Positions 24,311 to 36,174 of a DNA stretch of 64,000 bases are shown piece after piece. A program made the translations under genes and the position numbers. Within the stretch, counting starts at the first letter, position 1, and each line of letters opens with the position of its first letter. Origin of the DNA: Crotalaria pallida (lineage: Eukaryota; Streptophyta; Magnoliopsida; Fabales; Fabaceae); the NCBI GenBank assembly GCA_037953625.1, contig CM075649.1, positions 60,833,660-60,897,659 of the forward strand. Direction: 5' to 3'. The notes below the pieces were generated by a model, which saw only the letters and a list, made by a program, of their open reading frames with translations, made no database searches and was not told the DNA's origin.

Positions 24311-24781
24311 ATGTCACGCTACATCGCTTGCATCGAGATCCGGCCACTTCCTAGTGGCATATGGATCTACGAGGATCATCGGGCGGTATTCGAGGGAGAG
24401 GTAGAGGTTACCTTCTACCATCCCAACCCGCTGATCCGGTTTCGTCCTCGTAGATTTAGGATTCCCATCATATACACTATGCACGTACCACCCTTTTACA
24501 CTTACCATGGACCACCTCCCAAGCGACCGGCTCGCTCATATCACAGTTTTCGCTTTCGACCTACCCGCTCACACCCTTTTTCTTCGAGAGTCGTCCACGA
24601 GGAGACTCCCCTATCTGATCCGAGGAGCCCTGTTAGGGTCTCGCCATCACCTGACCCCGTACCCAGTGGTAGGGTACCCACTCCATCGGATGAGATCGAG
24701 GAGGATCCTGTGGAGGACGAGAGCGGAGGCGAGCCTATCGTGCACTCTACCGGGAGTCAGTGGAGGGATGATGATCCCTAG
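24311..24781 (+). CDS. LTR-encoded protein (best-preserved member of LTR ORF family)
   Basis: This 156-residue ORF lies entirely inside the TE2 5' LTR and matches no Gag or Pol domain I know. It starts MSRYIACIEIRPLPSG; the core has W-x-Y-E-D-H-R, E-G-E-V-E-V-T-F-Y-H-P-N-P and a basic R-x-R-P-R-R-F patch. A Y-T-M-H-V-P-P-F-Y-T-Y-H-G-P-P segment follows at residues 57-71, then an Arg/Ser/Pro-rich stretch and an acidic tail (about residues 125-156). There is no signal peptide or membrane helix. The ATG is 3 nt after CCCTTGTAG at 24307, an acceptor-like site, with a donor-like site at 22831, so it may be translated from a spliced LTR transcript. Truncated or mutated copies occur at 15765, 38191, 46464 and 62746. 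Presence of the frame and repeated context are seen; function is unknown. Confidence 0.65.
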   Translation: MSRYIACIEIRPLPSGIWIYEDHRAVFEGEVEVTFYHPNPLIRFRPRRFRIPIIYTMHVPPFYTYHGPPPKRPARSYHSFRFRPTRSHPFSSRVVHEETPLSDPRSPVRVSPSPDPVPSGRVPTPSDEIEEDPVEDESGGEPIVHSTGSQWRDDDP

Positions 24782-25512
24782 GTATGTGCATATGGTAGAT
24801 GATGAGGATCAGGGGATCCGGTTTGATGGATGTTGTGGAGGAGATATTGCTGCTGCTGCTGATGTTGGCTGATGACTACTGCTGCTACCTGGATATTTCT
24901 ACTACTACTACTGCTGCTACCTGATCTATGTGACCAGCTCTAGAGTGTTATATTTTGAGATGTATATATATTGTAGATATGTTTTTCAGAACTCTAGAGT
25001 TATGGTTTTCTTTTGATATAGATCTTTTATTTTGGACTTGTATGGGATCTTGGAGACACGACCTTGGACTATGTATTTTTTGACTTATATATATATCTTA
25101 TGTTTATATTACCACTGTGCATATTCCTATTATTTCCGCTTACTCTGATAAAGATTATTTAAAGGATTCGGCTACGATATTTGAAAATGGTATTAGTTCC
25201 ACAAAACGAATGAATGGATGGTATCACTTAATTTTTTACTATGTAAATACGATTTCAAAGTACCAATGCTATCTGGATTGTGAAAAGATTTTATTAACTT
25301 AGAAAATGCCGAATTTAATATAAAGTTTAAAATGATATAAAATATAATCTCCAAGAACTCCATGTTTTGGTTTGTGCACCCGCCCTTATAGAAAATAAAA
25401 AGAAAATTTTATTTCCTACATTTTCTAAATACTAACAAGTCCATAACTATTACGAGAAATAGTACATTTATTGTATTAATTAATTGTATTACATTGAGGG
25501 TGTCACACCGAG

Positions 25513-25524
25513 TGGTATCAAAGC
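25513..25524 (+). other. TE2 primer-binding site
   Basis: TGGTATCAAAGC lies 5 nt after the LTR end. It is the iMet-tRNA complement with one change from the usual TGGTATCAGAGC. Confidence 0.8.
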
Positions 25525-25755
25525 AAAAGTCAGATCCTGTAGTAGTTGAAGTAGTCTCAGCAAGGTAGTCATCAACATCAAGCAGGTATCCACAGGGCAT
25601 ATTTATTGTTTTGAATGCTAGTATCTTGCTTGTTTTGAGCATTAGATACAATCGAATGTTTTGTTTGAGGTTATGGTTATAGCCTTAGTATAGGTGGTGT
25701 GATGAACGTTTCTTTAGTTCATCATATGTGACCATAAGTCCATAGCAGGTCTATT

Positions 25756-26925
25756 ATGGCAACTAGAAACCAAAATCATACAAACGCGATGTTAGAGAGA
25801 ATTACCGTGGTGCTGGAATCTCAGCAACCACCTCAACCGGTTAATCCACCTCATCAGTGTAATGAGGGTAATACCGAAGCTAAGAGTTTGGCGGATTTTA
25901 GGAGTTGTAATCCACCTAAATTTGAAGGAGGATTTAAACCTGAGGAGGCTAATAAGTGGATTCATACCATGGATAAAATCTTTAGAACGTTAGATTGCAC
26001 GGAAGCTCAGAAGGTGGCGTATGCAGTCTACATGTTGGAAGATGAGGCTGAGAACTGCTGGAACCATACAGTTCAGCTTTTGCAATATGAAGGAATGGAA
26101 GTGAATTGGGGTGTATTTATGGAGAAGTTTCTCAATAAATACTTCCCTGAGGATTTGAGGAGAAAGAAGGAAGTGGAATTCTTGCAGCTGAAGCAAGGAG
26201 ATATGAGTGTGGGTGAGTACGCAGCCAAGTTCGAGGAGTTGATGAAGTACTCCCCATATTACCAGAACAACCCTGATGAAAGGAGCAAGTGTATCAAGTT
26301 TGAGGGAGGTTTAAGGCCTAAGCTGAAATCTATTTTCAGCTATCAACGGATTCAAAGCTTTCCTACACTTGTGGACATGTGTAAGATGTATGAGGATGAC
26401 AAGAAAGCTGAAGGATTGCAAGCATCAGAGAGAAAAGATAGCTAGAATTAAGGACCTCATAGGCGCAAGGGTTTCAACAATCGAGGCAGAGGACCATATG
26501 ATCGCCGAGGGAAAGGCAAAGGAAAGATTGGGAGTAGCGATGTAAGGAATTTCCGGAGTGAGGATCCATTTTGTGACAAGTGAAAGCGTCGCCATCATGG
26601 TCGTATCTGTTGGGCGACAAGTGGTTGTTTCAATTGTGGAAAACTGGGACACTTTGCGAAGGACTGCAAGGAACCGGCCAAGGCTAATTCAAGAGGGGCA
26701 GCTGACAAGCCCGTGGTTCAAGGAAGGGTTTTCATGCTTAGTGGTGTGGAGGCAAGCCAATCCTCTGATCTTGTGCAAGGTAATTACTTGCTAAATGGTC
26801 AGCTTTGTAATGTGTTGTTTGACTCTGGTGCAACGCATTCATTTGTTTCATATGAATGTGTAAATTGTTTGAGTATACCCATATCTGAGTTATCATACAC
26901 TCTTAAAGTAGAAACCTCTACTAAT
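25756..26925 (+). pseudogene. gag: TE2 gag and protease, interrupted by stops and by TE4
   Basis: One reading frame holds residues 1-390. A Gag capsid-type domain (about residues 50-215, with the W-I-x-x-M-D-K-I-F and G-E-Y-A-A-K-F-E-E-L segments) is followed by a basic linker, a CCHC knuckle starting at Cys291 and protease DSGATHSF with Asp356. Stops interrupt at 26443 (TAG), 26449 (TAA) and 26581 (TGA). At 26926 the coding sequence is cut by the TE4 LTR, so RT and integrase of TE2 are outside the window. The closest relative here is TE6 Gag (38980). Confidence 0.9.
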
Positions 26926-27466
26926 TGTAACGTCCCTAATTTTCGTCTCCCGGATAATAAGGAAATTAATAATAAAGTTTTATTATTAATTTATATAAAT
27001 TTTTCCAAGTTTATATTTTGTATTTAATTAGCCTGAAATATAAAAATAAGTGGAAATATTTTTATATGGCAAATAAATGCAAAAGTATAGATATTGCATT
27101 TTAGTCCTTGGTTTAGGACCTAAATGTAATATTGAAAAGGTTCTTGGAGGGAAAGATTTAAAAAGTATTAATTTTTAAATTTTGTACTGACCTAACCGGT
27201 TAGTAATGCCCTGTAACCAATTAGACGATGAACCCAGAAATTGGGTTAGTGCGTTTGATGAGTAATCACTTGATTAATCCATGGAATCGCCACGAAATCA
27301 GCCTAAACTCAGTGGAGAACACGCGTCGGCGTGCATGGCAAGGAAATCCCTCTATATAAGCCTGTGTTGTTGACGAATTTAGGGTTGATTTGCTGAGATT
27401 GAGTGTGGAGGCTCTATTTAGGGTTCCTGAATTCGTTGCTGAAATTCTTCATTGTCTTTGAGAATG
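26926..27466 (+). repeat. TE4 LTR, left part (U3 and start of leader)
   Basis: TGTAACGTCCC starts inside TE2 protease coding sequence, and flanking CTAAT (26921-26925) is the probable target duplication. It carries an AACCGGTTAG word at 27193 and a TATA box at 27353, and resembles the TE2 LTR in the TATA region and the following TTTAGGGTTCCTGA segment. It is split by TE5 and resumes at 60806. Confidence 0.85.
27353..27360 (+). promoter_or_regulatory. TATA box, TE4 LTR
   Basis: TATATAAG lies about 430 bp into the LTR, the same position as in TE2, preceded by the shared CGTGCATGG word. Confidence 0.65.
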
Positions 27467-27469
27467 TAG

Positions 27470-27795
27470 TGTCCTGGTATTGATGGAACACCACGATGTG
27501 TGTTTGGGGTTGTTGCAGCTGACGAGGGTGACCCCGGTCCTACGTACCCCCAGTGATAAGGGGATCAAGCCACACGTAGTTCTTGAGAGTAGGGATGAGA
27601 GAACATACCTTAGCCCCTATAGCATGGCGATACTTATAGGGGGAGTTGTGTTGTGGTGCCTTATGGGCCTGTTCGGCCCAGTAGGGCTGACGTGGCTCGT
27701 AGAGGATAAGAAGGATGAGTTATTCACCCTTATCCTGTACTAGAGAGCTCATGCTCATCTTGTAGCGGTAGGATTTATTATTGGTTAACCCTACA
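27470..27795 (-). repeat. TE5 3' LTR (326 bp)
   Basis: The plus strand reads TGTCCTGG...TTAACCCTACA. A TAG precedes both copies, so the true edge could lie 3 bp further left. A GC-rich inverted repeat, GGGCCTGTTCGGCCC, lies inside. Confidence 0.85.
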
Positions 27796-30493
27796 AGCCC
27801 CCCAAGCTCGTATAGGCTCGAAGAGCCTGTGCTGAGCTTCTGAAAGTTGGTGGTGACATAAAACATTGTTTGCAGCTGAGAACTTTTTATTCGGAGGACT
27901 CTCGTGGATGGTTGATTAGGACGTATAAGACTGTTCGCAGTCAAGGCCCTTAGCCGTGTATCGTCATGTACTGAGTTCAAAGTCGAATTGGACTATTGTT
28001 TTTAGAGTCACGATGCTTTTAAGGAGACATCCTTTTATGCGCTTGCCATGGTGAAAGCCGAAAGGCTTGTGCCAAGGAATGCTGGCACGACTCAAACTGT
28101 TATTTGAGTTCGAGGTGTGCCAAGATCATCACCAATTGGATCGTAACGTTTACGAGGGATTGCTGTCGGAATGACAACCTTAGCCGAGGTGTATTCCTCG
28201 ATCCGCGATGTATTTGGCCAGATATGAGCCGAGAGGCTTTGAGCCGAGAGGCTAAGCCAAGTTATTGGGTCGCAATCCTCGTTTTCACTTGTAGCCTCGC
28301 CGATCTGGCCGGCTAACCGAGATCATAGGCAAGTGCGTAAGAACATGATCCGAAGTGAGTGAGTTTAACATGTCTCCTTAATAAGGAAGGTAAATGATCA
28401 ATTTGTTGCCTCATGGGACGTGGTGGTCCTCTTTGGCACGACATTTGATCTCGAGCAACTTATGCATCATATAATACCAGTATCAAGGTCGGCCAATGTC
28501 AGCTATGTATATGCCTCATCACATACTAGTCCCCTACTCGGTAAAGCCTGAAAAGGCTTGTGTCGAGTTCATAAGGTCTGTGAAACGCTCGGGACCAAAG
28601 TGGGCGAAGAAAGGTTAAGACATTTATTTGTTGTTGTTCGAGGCACCCTCGGACCCGGTATAGGTCCGAAAGCTCGGTGAAAGGTTCTAAAGATGTGGTG
28701 CGAAGGCACCCAAATATTGCTGGAGCATCTGCTGCTCAGGGCTTTACAGTTCTTCTCGGATTATTTTGTAGAGTCGGAGTTCGTTCCTTCCCCAAAGCAG
28801 CGAACATCATGTTCGAGAATAGCCACTCGACCCGAAGAGTTGGAGGCTCAAATTACTTTCAAGACTCAGAGTCCATTCTATCCGCCGAGCAATAAGCTTC
28901 ATGGCCGAATAAGGTCACTCGAATGGAAGTCATCGAAAGTTTATCGAGCTGATGAAGCGGCCGAGGATGCCGAGAAGGGAAAGAATGAAACCGACGAAGC
29001 AAGAACAGGTAGAGAAGCCAAGGACGACCATTTCCCTTGTCGGAACTGTTTTGTCAACTTCAATTGTTGAACCCCTCTTGAATCTGAGTAATTAGGGCGA
29101 AGGCAAGCTGATAGATCATCATAATAACAAAGCTGAAGCAAACTTTTACTCCATTGCATAACCAACCCCTTTACTCGATAAAGCCTGAAGAGGCTTGTGC
29201 CGAGTTAAGAAGTCCTTTAAGGTGTGAGTTGTTTTCCGCCAATTAGATCATGTTCATCCAAGCCTCTTTGAGAGACTGTCGGATTCAGATCTGTGTAGGC
29301 GAACGCTGAGCGAAGGTTGAATATTTGCGAGTTGTGGGTGTGGAATCAGCACTGTGTGGTTCCTCGGAGATGTTGGGATCCGAATTAGATCACTAGGTGT
29401 TGGCACTGCGGACCGTTCTACCATATAGGTAAGGTCGCGATGGTGCGCAAACCAAGGAAAAAATGATCGGCAACCGGTGTGAAGGACTTGAATTAAGTTG
29501 GGTCGTCATACTCGGACTCGAATTAACATAGGTCATCATGCTCGGCAGATCCGATCGTTATGTTTGTACCTTTTTATGATGTATAAAAACAACAATTAGA
29601 ATATCAAGTAATAGATGATATGTAATGACATTAATTAGCGAAGTATGAATTAATTCACTGTTAATTACGATTATTATCTAAGATAACACATGTCATGTGG
29701 TAAGTGATTCAATAGTAACACATGTGGCAAGTGATTCAATAGTAATGAATATGATAGTTAAACCATGAAATTGAAATAATATTAATGGGGTAATGAGAAA
29801 GATCTTTCCCTGTCAGTCTTCGCGTTTAGACTATTTCTGAATGTTGATATGCCCGCCACCCTCTTGGCAGTGAGGCATTCCCTCTTTTATTGTTGGAATG
29901 GGCGGTTGCCTAGTATTCTTCATCCTCTTCCTACCAAAAACCCTGTATGCCGTTATGGACAAGTCATTGTGTAGCACTTGCGTGCAAGGCCGGGATCCCG
30001 AGGAGGGATCTTGACAACGATCGTCTTTTGGCTCTAAGTGACCGTGAGAGGCTTCCTACCAAAAACCCTGTATGCCGTTATGGACGAGTCATTGTGTAGC
30101 ACTTGTGTGAGAAAGGACGAGATCCCGAGGAGGGATCTTGACAACGATCGTCTTTTGGCTCTAAGTGACCGTGAGAGGCAAGGGTGTCGTGGCAAAGGGT
30201 ACGAGGATGTCGTAGGCTTTGGTTGTGTTATTGGAAGCGGGAATCCGAGTAGTGACGTTGAAGTCATAATCAATGATAAATTGAAATGGTCATAGTAAGC
30301 ATGTGTAATAGAGGAGACAGCCATGTCATTGTGAGATTTTGCCGATCCCTGTTGAAGGCGCTGTAATATTAGATGCCCATCGTGACTGAGTAGTCTAGCA
30401 CCGATTAATTTGAGGATATCTTTGGCTGTCGGAAGCTCGAAATGGGCCTGTTAGAGAAATGGGCCATCATAATCGTACCTCGCATGTGTAAAC
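27796..30493 (-). other. TE5 internal region, part 1 (noncoding, repeat-rich)
   Basis: There is no recognisable protein. Several related blocks contain a short inverted repeat of the form AAGCC-TGAAAA-GGCTT followed by TGTGCCGAG (about 27815, 28046, 28546, 29175). A 125-127 bp direct duplication lies at 29930-30179. A/T-rich segments near 29580-29660 resemble 47900-47960 and 48590-48640, so the element contains degenerate internal repeats. Small ORFs here look incidental. Confidence 0.6.
29930..30179. repeat. Tandem direct duplication (about 125 bp x 2)
   Basis: The segment starting CTACCAAAAACCCTGTATGC at 29931 recurs at 30056, and both copies run to GACCGTGAGAGGC. They differ by a few substitutions and a small indel around 'GCAAGGCCGG/GAGAAAGGACGA'. 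Confidence 0.92.
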
Positions 30494-30580
30494 AAAATTA
30501 ATAATTGGTGCTCTGCTAGGGTTTCTTTTGGTTTCCTTCTCTTGACCCGCGGTGGTCGTTGATCACCGCTGCTAGCCATC

Positions 30581-31790
30581 ATGGCCAGAAAGAAGGGACG
30601 CCCCCCCCCCCAAGTCCTCCTCCACACATCTTTCTACACCAACAAACATCCCAAAGAACCTCGATCTTGAAAACCTTGATGATGAATACTTAGAGGAAAT
30701 TGATGACTTGAGCCCCAAGAAAGCGACGTCAATCCTGAAGAAACTTGATGCGCTTAGGGACAAAATCAAAGGGAAGGCAATTTCTGATGCTGATAATGAG
30801 GATAGGCCTGATGAGGATCTCCCTGGTTCACCTGCGAACAATGGAAAAGAAGAAGTGGTTAGGAAAGCATCCGTTTGGGACACTTTTGACATCACAAAAT
30901 TATGACATGCAGGAGAGAAATTAAACTATTTAAAGCCAGGAATAAAAGATGGGGTTGCTGTGGGTAAAATCATAGCAACGGATATTGAGAGTGAAGAAAA
31001 GTATTGGCAACAGGCAATAGTGTGTTATGTGCTTGGTGCTCGACCCCCGTATGCGGTGCTTAATGGTTATATTCGGAAAATTTGGGGTCACCATGGAATT
31101 GACAAGGTTTTAATGAATGGTGAAGGAACTATGGTGGTAAGGTTTAACACAGTGGAGGCAACAACGACTGTTCTTGATATAGGAATTTACCATTTTGATA
31201 GAAAACCACTCATTATTGCACCTTGGACAGGGAAACCTGTGAACAAGAGTTTCCTCACAAATGTTCCAGTTTGGATCCAGTTACCAAACTTGAACCTTAA
31301 GTTCTGGGGTGTGCCAGCCCTGAGTAAGATTGCAAGTCTAGTGGGTACCCCAATTATGGTAGATAATGTTACAAAGGGGAGAAACCGAATCAGCTATGCT
31401 AGGGTGTTGGTGGAGGTTAATCCCACTATTCTGCCAGAGGAGGTGTTCTTTGAAGATGAGAAGGAAAACATCATAACCCAAAAAATAGACTATGAATGGA
31501 AACCAGTTCTCTTTGCATCATGTACCATGTATGGTCATGATAGTAAGTCCTGCAGGAAGCAAACTAAGAAGGTGTGGGTAGAGAAGGAGACCTTCAAGAG
31601 AGGATATTGAGAAGGTGGATGAGGCTCTTGAGCTTAGCAAACACCTAGAAGAGGGTATAGTTCCAGTGGAAAATATTGAGTCGGCCTCTAAGGTTGTGAA
31701 TGAAGTCTTTGAAGCTCACTGTGAGGAAGGATCAGTTTCTGTGGTAAAAGACTCTCAATCTGAAAATATGGTAAGTAACAGCCTGGGGTA
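30581..31790 (+). pseudogene. LINE ORF1 (DUF4283-like, nucleic-acid binding), broken
   Basis: ATG at 30581 opens MARKKGRP and runs into an 11-C homopolymer (30601-30611) that shifts the frame. The true frame continues to a TGA at 30903, then from 30906 to a further frameshift near 31600, and is traceable to about 31790. The central part (30960-31600) has the DUF4283 pattern: Y-V-L-G-x-R-P-P-Y, a R-F-N segment, H-F-D-x-K-P-L-I-I-x-P-W and P-V-W-I-Q-L-P-N-L. A partial CCHC knuckle follows (first Cys, then Y-G-H and Cys; one Cys appears changed). Such proteins bind RNA with ORF2 in plant LINE particles. The C-run shift could also be a sequencing length error. Confidence 0.85.
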
Positions 31791-31890
31791 GAAGCAGGGG
31801 ATCAAAAAGAAGGGGCTTGGACTCCTGTCATGACCAGAAGGAAGGCTCAGGTAAAGTTACTTAAAGGGGAAGCTTCTGCTCTCCACCTTA

Positions 31891-34800
31891 ATGGATAGTA
31901 TAGGAGCTTGGAATACAAGGGGAATTAACCAGCCCCTGAAACAAAAAGAGGTTAAAGGTCTGATTAATAATTGTAATATAGGTATTTTTGAGAATAAACT
32001 TAGAGCCAATTCCTTTGATGTGGTGAAAAATAAGATGTTTGAGGATTGGGGCTCCTTTATTAATTTAGAAGATCATCCTATTGGCAGAATTTGGGTAGTT
32101 TGGAAAAAAGACATGTATGCTGTGGAAGTGGAAAGTCATTCAAGTCAATTTGTTCATTGCAAGGTGATATATGTTCCTGATCAAACTGTGTTCTATGTTA
32201 CTTTTGTCTATGCACATAATGATAGTGATAGGAAAGGGAGACTATGGCATGACTTGAAGGAGATTGGGGATGGTTTGCATGAAAAATGGGTGCTAATGGG
32301 GGACTTTAACTGCTGTCTCAATTACCAAGACAAGATTGGGGGAAATCCATTGGATTTGCATCAGATTCAGGACTTCAAAGACCTGGTCTACCACTGTCAA
32401 CTAGAGGATATGCAATGTAATGGTTGTTTTTACACTTGGACAAATAAAAAGGAAGGAGGGGATGCAATCTCAAGCAAGCTTGATAGAACTCTGGTAAATA
32501 ATGAGTGGTGTAACACATGGCCTAAGGTTCACACTGATTTCATGAACTGTGGTGTTTCTGACCATAGTCCCATGATCATTCTTTGGACCAATACTACCAT
32601 CAGAAGGGGTCATTCTTTTAAGTTCCTCAATCACTTAACACTTGATAGTGAGTTCCTAAACACTGTTAATGGCAATTGGAGGCAGGATGGTGAAGACTTT
32701 GCTATGTTCAGACTAATGAGAAACTTGGACAACATTAGGCCAGGATTGAGATATTAAATAATAGGAAATATAGAGACATTGACAGTAGAGAAATACAGGC
32801 CGGAAAGAGACTTGACTCAATTCAGGATATGCTTTAGCTAGACCCCTTGAATAATCATTTACAAAAAATGGAAAAGGAAGCTAGAAAAGAACATTCAAAG
32901 GTGTATCAGGCTGCTCTTATGTTCTTGAAGCAGAAAGCTAAGCAGGATTGGCTTTGTGAAGGGGATTTGAACACAAAATATTTTCACCAGAGCATCAGGC
33001 AAAGAAGGTACAGGAACAGAATTTTGAGTATTCAAGACAGTGATGGCAGAGTGTTAACACATCAGAATGATATAGTGCAGGCCTTTGAGATGTTCTATAA
33101 GGATTTATTGACATGTGAAAATAGAACGTGCAGCATTCCAGAGATTGAAATTCAACAAGGGAGGGTCTTAACTCCATCTCAGCAATTGGCTCTTCTGAAA
33201 CCGGTTGAGGCTAAGGAGATAAAGCTTTGTTTTTTTCAAATGGGTGATGACAAGGCCCCTGGGCCAGATGGATATGGTGCTGCTTTCTATAAAGCTGCTT
33301 GGTCTGTTATCAGTTCTAATGTGGTGGAGGCTGTCCAGGATTTTTTCAATAATGGGAGGCTCCTCAAGGAGGTCAATCAAACCTTACTGGTCCTTATTCC
33401 TAAGGCTGAGTGCCCTAACTATGTAAGTGATTTTAGGCCAATAGCCTGCTGCAATGTGATTTATAAAGCTATTTCTATGTTGATTTGTAACCGGTTACAA
33501 GCTTGCCTACCTGAATTGATTTATGATAATCAAGCAGCCTTTATAAAGGATAGATCCATTCTTCACAATGTACTTATAACTCAGGATCTTTTGAGATTGT
33601 ATAGAAGGAAAAATGTGTCTCCTAGATGCCTAATGAAAATAGACTTGAAGAAAGCCTATGATAGTGTAAGTTGGGAGTTTTTGCAGGCCAGTATGATAGC
33701 TTTAAAATTTCCAGAGAAATTCATTAATTGGGTCATGATGTGTGTAAAAACTGTGTCTTTCAAATTGGTGATAAATGGAAGTGTTCATAATTGATTCACT
33801 AGTTCCAAAGGGCTAAGACAAGGGGACCCAATGTCCCCCTCTTATTTGTCATTGTTATGGATATGTTAACCAAAAAACTGCTGGCTGCAACTAAGGGGAA
33901 GGAGTTCAAATTCCACCCAATGTGCAAAAGGGTAGGGTTGGTTAATCTTGCCTTTGCTGACGACTTGATGATTTTTAGCAAAGCATCAGAAGCTAGTGTG
34001 GGTATTCTGGTAGATGCATTTACTGAATTTGCTAACAACTCTGGTTTGATGGCTAATCAAGCTAAATCACAGATCTTCCTGGCTAGTGTAAATAGTGAAT
34101 TGGAACAGAGGATAGTGAACTTGAATGGGTTCAGAAGGGGTTATTTTCCTTTTACTTACTTGGGACTTCCCCTAACTGCAAAGAAATGGAGTGTGGCAAC
34201 TTGTAGAAGCTTGGTGGAGAGAGTGACTAAAAGGATTAGCATGTGGACAATAAGGAATCTATCATTTCAAGGAAGAGCTCAGCTAATTCAATCTGTTCTA
34301 ATGTCAATGCATGTCTATTGGGAAACTACCTTAATTATTCCTAAGACAGTTATTAGAGAAATTGAAAAGCTGTGCAGAGGTTTTTTGTGGGGCAAAGATC
34401 AGACGGGGAGAGCCAAGGCCCAGGTAGCTTGGACAATGGTTTGCAGGGACAAAAAACATGGGGGGTTGGGTTTCCATAATATGCATGTATGGAATATAGC
34501 AGCACTGGGGAATCAAGCCTGGCATATAGCAAGTAACAAGAATTCACTGTGGCTCAGATGGATTAATGCAGTTTACTTAAAAAGGGTAAGATTTCAAGAT
34601 GTGCAACTTTCCCAAGCCAACAATTGGCATTGGAAACAAATTTTAAAAGCTAGGAACAAACTCAGTAACCTATTTGATAATCTAATTGCAAATCATCAAC
34701 AGTACTCGATTAAGGAAGGGTATGAGTACCTTATTGGAGAGCTGCAAGTCTTCCACCATCATCGTATTATCTGGAATCCGGTGAGCATCTCAAAACATAA

Positions 34801-35073
34801 CTTCATCTTTTGGTTGTTGGCCCATGACAGCTTGAGGACGAAGGACAATCTTCCCTTCTTACAAGCTTCGCCGTTGTGTGAGCTGTGTGCTGGAGCGGAA
34901 GAAACTAGCAGTCACTTGTTTTTTGACTGTGCATGGAGTCGTCAACTGCTTGAGGAAGCTGGAAACTGGATCGGCGTGGATGTCCCTCATTACAAATTCC
35001 CAAATTGGTTGCGTTTGTTACACCATGGGTTCAAGAACAAGAAGAAACGCCAGGCTATCATGGTGGTATTTGC
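31891..35073 (+). pseudogene. LINE ORF2 N-terminal and central part (endonuclease, RT, zf-RVT)
   Basis: ATG at 31891 starts the apurinic-type endonuclease (G-A-W-N-T-R-G, G-D-F-N-C, S-D-H-S-P motifs), which nicks target DNA. The frame breaks at about 32755, a TAG lies near 32836, then RT runs from 32847 with K-A-P-G-P-D-G, D-F-R-P-I-A and K-I-D-L-K-K-A-Y-D. A TGA at 33793 and a frameshift near 33835 precede the catalytic F-A-D-D motif at about 33954-33963. The zf-RVT tail (W-N-P..F-W-L-L-A and C-E-L-C..H-L-F-F-D-C) lies at about 34760-34950. TE6 interrupts the gene at 35074; the last 66 codons lie at 47109-47306. Confidence 0.92.
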
Positions 35074-35585
35074 TGTAACATCCCTGAATTTTAGTTCCCG
35101 AATAATGTGATGCTTTTCTATATTAATGCTTTGCCTTAGATTGATGTGTTAGAGCTTAATCTTGTTTAGATAGCAAATCGTGATTAGGGCTAGCTTAACC
35201 CTAATTAATTAAGCTTAGACTTGTGTGATTTTAAGTAGAGAAGGTTTAGTTAGCTAATAGTCTAGTTATGAGTTAGATTAGCTTAGTTAATGAATGGCTT
35301 AAGGGTCAAGTGGATTAGATTAAACCTAATGGGCCTTGTGAGTGATGTTGGGCCAAGATTGTGTGATGGGCCTTGTGTGTGCATGTGTGGCCGTGGTGTG
35401 TGTGAGTGTGTGGAGGGATTTGTGAGTTTGCATGAAAGTAGTGAGGTGTCAACCTCACATTTCATGCATGTTGGTCAAACATTAGGTGGCAACACCATGT
35501 TTTATTTCTTTGCATGAAGTAGTGAGGTGTCCACTCCAAAACCCACCCTTATGCCACCTTACCTCTTCACCTTTGACCTTAATTC

Positions 35586-35595
35586 TTTATAAAAG
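35586..35595 (+). promoter_or_regulatory. TATA box, TE6 5' LTR
   Basis: TTTATAAAAG lies about 515 bp into the LTR. The 3' LTR reads TTTATAACAG at the same place (43859), so only the 5' copy has the canonical form. Confidence 0.6.
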
Positions 35596-36162
35596 TAACC
35601 ATGTGTTGATGAGCCTCATTTTTGGCTTCCTTTCTTCGTAGCATCATCACCACACCACTTTCTTCTTTTTCTTCTTCTTCTTCTTTGAAGAGGCCTCACG
35701 GCCACCTCCCTAAACACCACCATCCAACCATTTTCTTCCACTAAAACCAAGAAATCCTTACATACTCTAACCCTAGATCATGAATACACAACATGCATAA
35801 GTGATTGAAGCTTAGAAGTTCAAATTCAACCTTTCCTCCTCTTAAGAAGCTCACGGCCATACCACACCACCACCCTTAATCAACCTAAACACTCACCAAA
35901 CACAAGAAACCTTGGCTTGTTCAAACCCTAGATCATGAATATTCCACTTACTTGAAGTTGTGTTGAAGAAATTTCAATCAAAACCCAAATAGACCTCACG
36001 GCCAAACCCAAATCAAGGCATTAGGATCTTTAGCTTGGTAGATCAAGTGGAGCTTTAGAGTCTTAGGAGCTTGGGATCAAATTTCAAGTGTCCAAGGAGG
36101 GAGTGTTGCTCACGGTTTTGGTGAGAAAAGACCCAAAGGTTCTAAGTTTTCTTAGTGTCTTC

Positions 36163-36174
36163 AAGAGGTAAGAG
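36163..36174 (+). other. Donor-like splice site, TE6 LTR leader
   Basis: AAGAG|GTAAGAG, with the cut before 36168, is repeated exactly at 44441 in the 3' LTR. Paired with the acceptor at 38187 it would give a 2020 bp intron. Confidence 0.5.

Larger units (their letters stand above)
15973..25507 (+). repeat. TE2 5' LTR (about 3.6 kb plus nested solo LTR)
   Basis: It starts TGTAACACCCC and ends GGGTGTCACA, followed by an iMet-type primer site at 25513. After removing the nested solo LTR and its duplicated 5 bp (5941 bp), 3594 bp remain. In order it holds: U3 with two ACTCGAGTR palindromes (16234-16262), a TATA box (16394), a leader with a donor-like site (22831), an ACTCGAGTA array (23242-23570), hairpin-like repeats (23690-24060), an acceptor-like site (24307), an ORF (24311-24781) and an A/T-rich U5. 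The other TE2 LTR lies outside the window. Confidence 0.9.

Noticed and set aside
27480..27743. 87-codon ORF with a hydrophobic segment, repeated at 60493-60753
   Set aside because: It lies in both TE5 LTRs, antisense to the element; the LTRs are near-identical, so preservation of the frame says nothing about coding.
28677..29165. Small ORFs in TE5 interior
   Set aside because: Overlap one another on both strands with no recognisable domain.
35290..35517. 75-codon ORF in TE6 LTR, identical at 43563-43790
   Set aside because: Conservation only reflects LTR identity; an overlapping opposite-strand ORF is equally open; no relative in the other LTR families.
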